Part shown: piece by piece, positions 5,875 to 6,668 of the stretch
Position numbering within the stretch: the stretch's first letter is position 1
Layout: each line of letters begins with the position of its first letter
Source: DATCDR01 sp036510575
Lineage (GTDB): Bacteria > Actinomycetota > Acidimicrobiia > Acidimicrobiales > Bog-793
Direction of reading: 5' to 3'
NCBI GenBank assembly: GCA_036510575.1
Contig: DATCDR010000047.1
Coordinates: 1-6,668, forward strand
DNA: 6,668 nucleotides
Notes under the pieces: model-generated
Database searches by the model: none
The model's input: the letters and a program-made list of their open reading frames with translations, nothing else
What the model was told of the DNA's origin: nothing
Program-made: the position numbers and the translations under genes

Positions 5875-6668
5875 ATGAAGATTCTCGAAGTGCTCACCGT
5901 CCCCGTTCGCACGGGGTTCTACGCGGACGACCAGGCCGCGATCCGGGCCGGTGCTGCGCATGACGGGTTCCGCTATGTCGGCAAGCCCATCACGCCAGGG
6001 TTCACCTCGATTCGTCAGCCGGGCGAGGCACTGTCCGTCATGCTGCTGCTCGATGACGGAACCGTCGTCCACGGTGACTGCGCCGCTGTCCAGTACAGCG
6101 GCGCCGGCGGCCGCGATCCGGTCTTCTCTTCGGCGAATGCCGCCCGCGATATAGAGGAGCACGTTGCGCCGCTCCTCCGGGGACGCGAGCTGACCGGGTT
6201 TCGCGACCTGACCGCGCAGATCGACGTGATCCGCGCCTCCGGATCTGTACTGCACACCGCCGTTCGTTACGGGGTGAGCCAGGCGATTCTTGCCGCGGTG
6301 GCTGCCTCGCGCAAGTTGACCATGGCCGAGGTGGTGCGGGATGAGTACGAGACGGGCGCCAGGTTGCTTCCCGTTCCTATCTACGCACAGACCGGCGACG
6401 ATCGATACCTCAATGCAGACAAGATGATCCTCAAAGGCGTTGAGGTGCTCCCGCACGCTCTGATCAACACCGTTGAGGAGAAGCTCGGGACGCGCGGTGA
6501 GATTCTCGAGGACTACCTCCGCTGGCTGAAGAAGCGGATCGTCGAACTTCGGCCGTCGGCTGACTATCGGCCGCGCATCCACATCGACACCTACGGCACG
6601 ATCGGCATGGCCTTCGGCGAAGACATTTCCGCGGTCGCCGACTACCTCTCCGGGCTTGGCGAGATTTG
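5875..6668 (+). CDS. mal: Methylaspartate ammonia-lyase (EC 4.3.1.2), N-terminal 264 residues, 3' end cut off by the window
   Basis: Catalyses reversible removal of ammonia from (2S,3S)-3-methylaspartate to give mesaconate, a step of the methylaspartate route of glutamate breakdown; it is an Mg-dependent member of the enolase superfamily. The visible part holds the N-terminal capping domain and the start of the barrel, about 64 percent of the usual 413 or so residues. Signature blocks are TGFYADDQAAIRAGAAHDGF (13-32), HGDCAAVQYSGAGGRDP (66-82), AQTGDDRY (171-178), VLPHALIN (191-198) and HIDTYGTIG (236-244). Without any gap the numbering agrees with the Clostridium tetanomorphum enzyme: Gln73, Gln172, the catalytic base His194 and the first Mg ligand Asp238. 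Tyr170 and Thr173 stand where I recall Phe170 and Ser173. The second base (Lys331) and the other metal ligands lie past the window end. Last gene of the tight run, 21 bases after the KPR-like gene. Confidence 0.95.
   Translation, partial: MKILEVLTVPVRTGFYADDQAAIRAGAAHDGFRYVGKPITPGFTSIRQPGEALSVMLLLDDGTVVHGDCAAVQYSGAGGRDPVFSSANAARDIEEHVAPLLRGRELTGFRDLTAQIDVIRASGSVLHTAVRYGVSQAILAAVAASRKLTMAEVVRDEYETGARLLPVPIYAQTGDDRYLNADKMILKGVEVLPHALINTVEEKLGTRGEILEDYLRWLKKRIVELRPSADYRPRIHIDTYGTIGMAFGEDISAVADYLSGLGEI

Larger units (their letters stand above)
686..6668 (+). other. Probable co-transcribed unit: regulator, SDR, DUF885, alpha/beta hydrolase, KPR-like, methylaspartate ammonia-lyase
   Basis: Six consecutive same-strand genes are separated by 13, 27, 14, 29 and 21 bases, each with its own purine-rich ribosome binding site. 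I see no strong terminator between them; the one possible weak attenuator is at 4858-4889. The peptidase gene before them may belong to the same transcript, since its 75-base gap also lacks a clear terminator. Inferred from spacing only. Confidence 0.6.

Noticed and set aside
5617..6582. 321-codon minus-strand open frame opposite the KPR-like and ammonia-lyase genes
   Set aside because: The sense strand carries two highly conserved proteins here; the antisense translation shows no family signature.

Overview
The window comes from a high-GC Gram-positive-like chromosome, most likely an actinobacterium. GC is roughly 60-65 percent by eye, third codon positions are strongly G/C, genes are tightly packed, and Ala-Asp-Ala style codon runs (GCGGATGC, GGCATCC) are frequent. 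That last trait recalls Microbacteriaceae, but the family call is an inference. No rRNA, tRNA, mobile element, CRISPR array or origin is visible, and there is no gene-free stretch over 300 bases.

Everything reads on the plus strand. Positions 2-610 hold the C-terminal two thirds or so of an Ntn-hydrolase of the isoaspartyl peptidase / plant-type L-asparaginase family, with its catalytic Thr. After 75 bases, which contain a small palindrome, comes a compact run of six genes with gaps of only 13-29 bases: an RpiR/MurR-type regulator with a degenerate SIS domain (686-1555), a short-chain dehydrogenase (1569-2267), a DUF885 putative zinc metallopeptidase (2295-4004), an alpha/beta hydrolase of proline-iminopeptidase type (4019-4870), a ketopantoate-reductase-like dehydrogenase starting at TTG (4900-5853), and the first 264 residues of methylaspartate ammonia-lyase (5875 to the window end).

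Read together, this looks like a regulated catabolic locus. Three unrelated amide/ester hydrolases (Ntn isoaspartyl peptidase, DUF885 metallopeptidase, serine alpha/beta hydrolase) lie beside two nicotinamide-dependent oxidoreductases and a lyase that turns 3-methylaspartate into mesaconate and ammonia. None of the complete proteins shows a signal peptide, so substrates are probably imported and taken apart in the cytosol. A speculative but testable reading is that the locus degrades a peptide-like compound containing beta-linked aspartate or 3-methylaspartate. The more conservative reading is amino-acid or dipeptide catabolism with a methylaspartate branch. No transporter, glutamate mutase or mesaconase lies inside the window; the flanks would decide.
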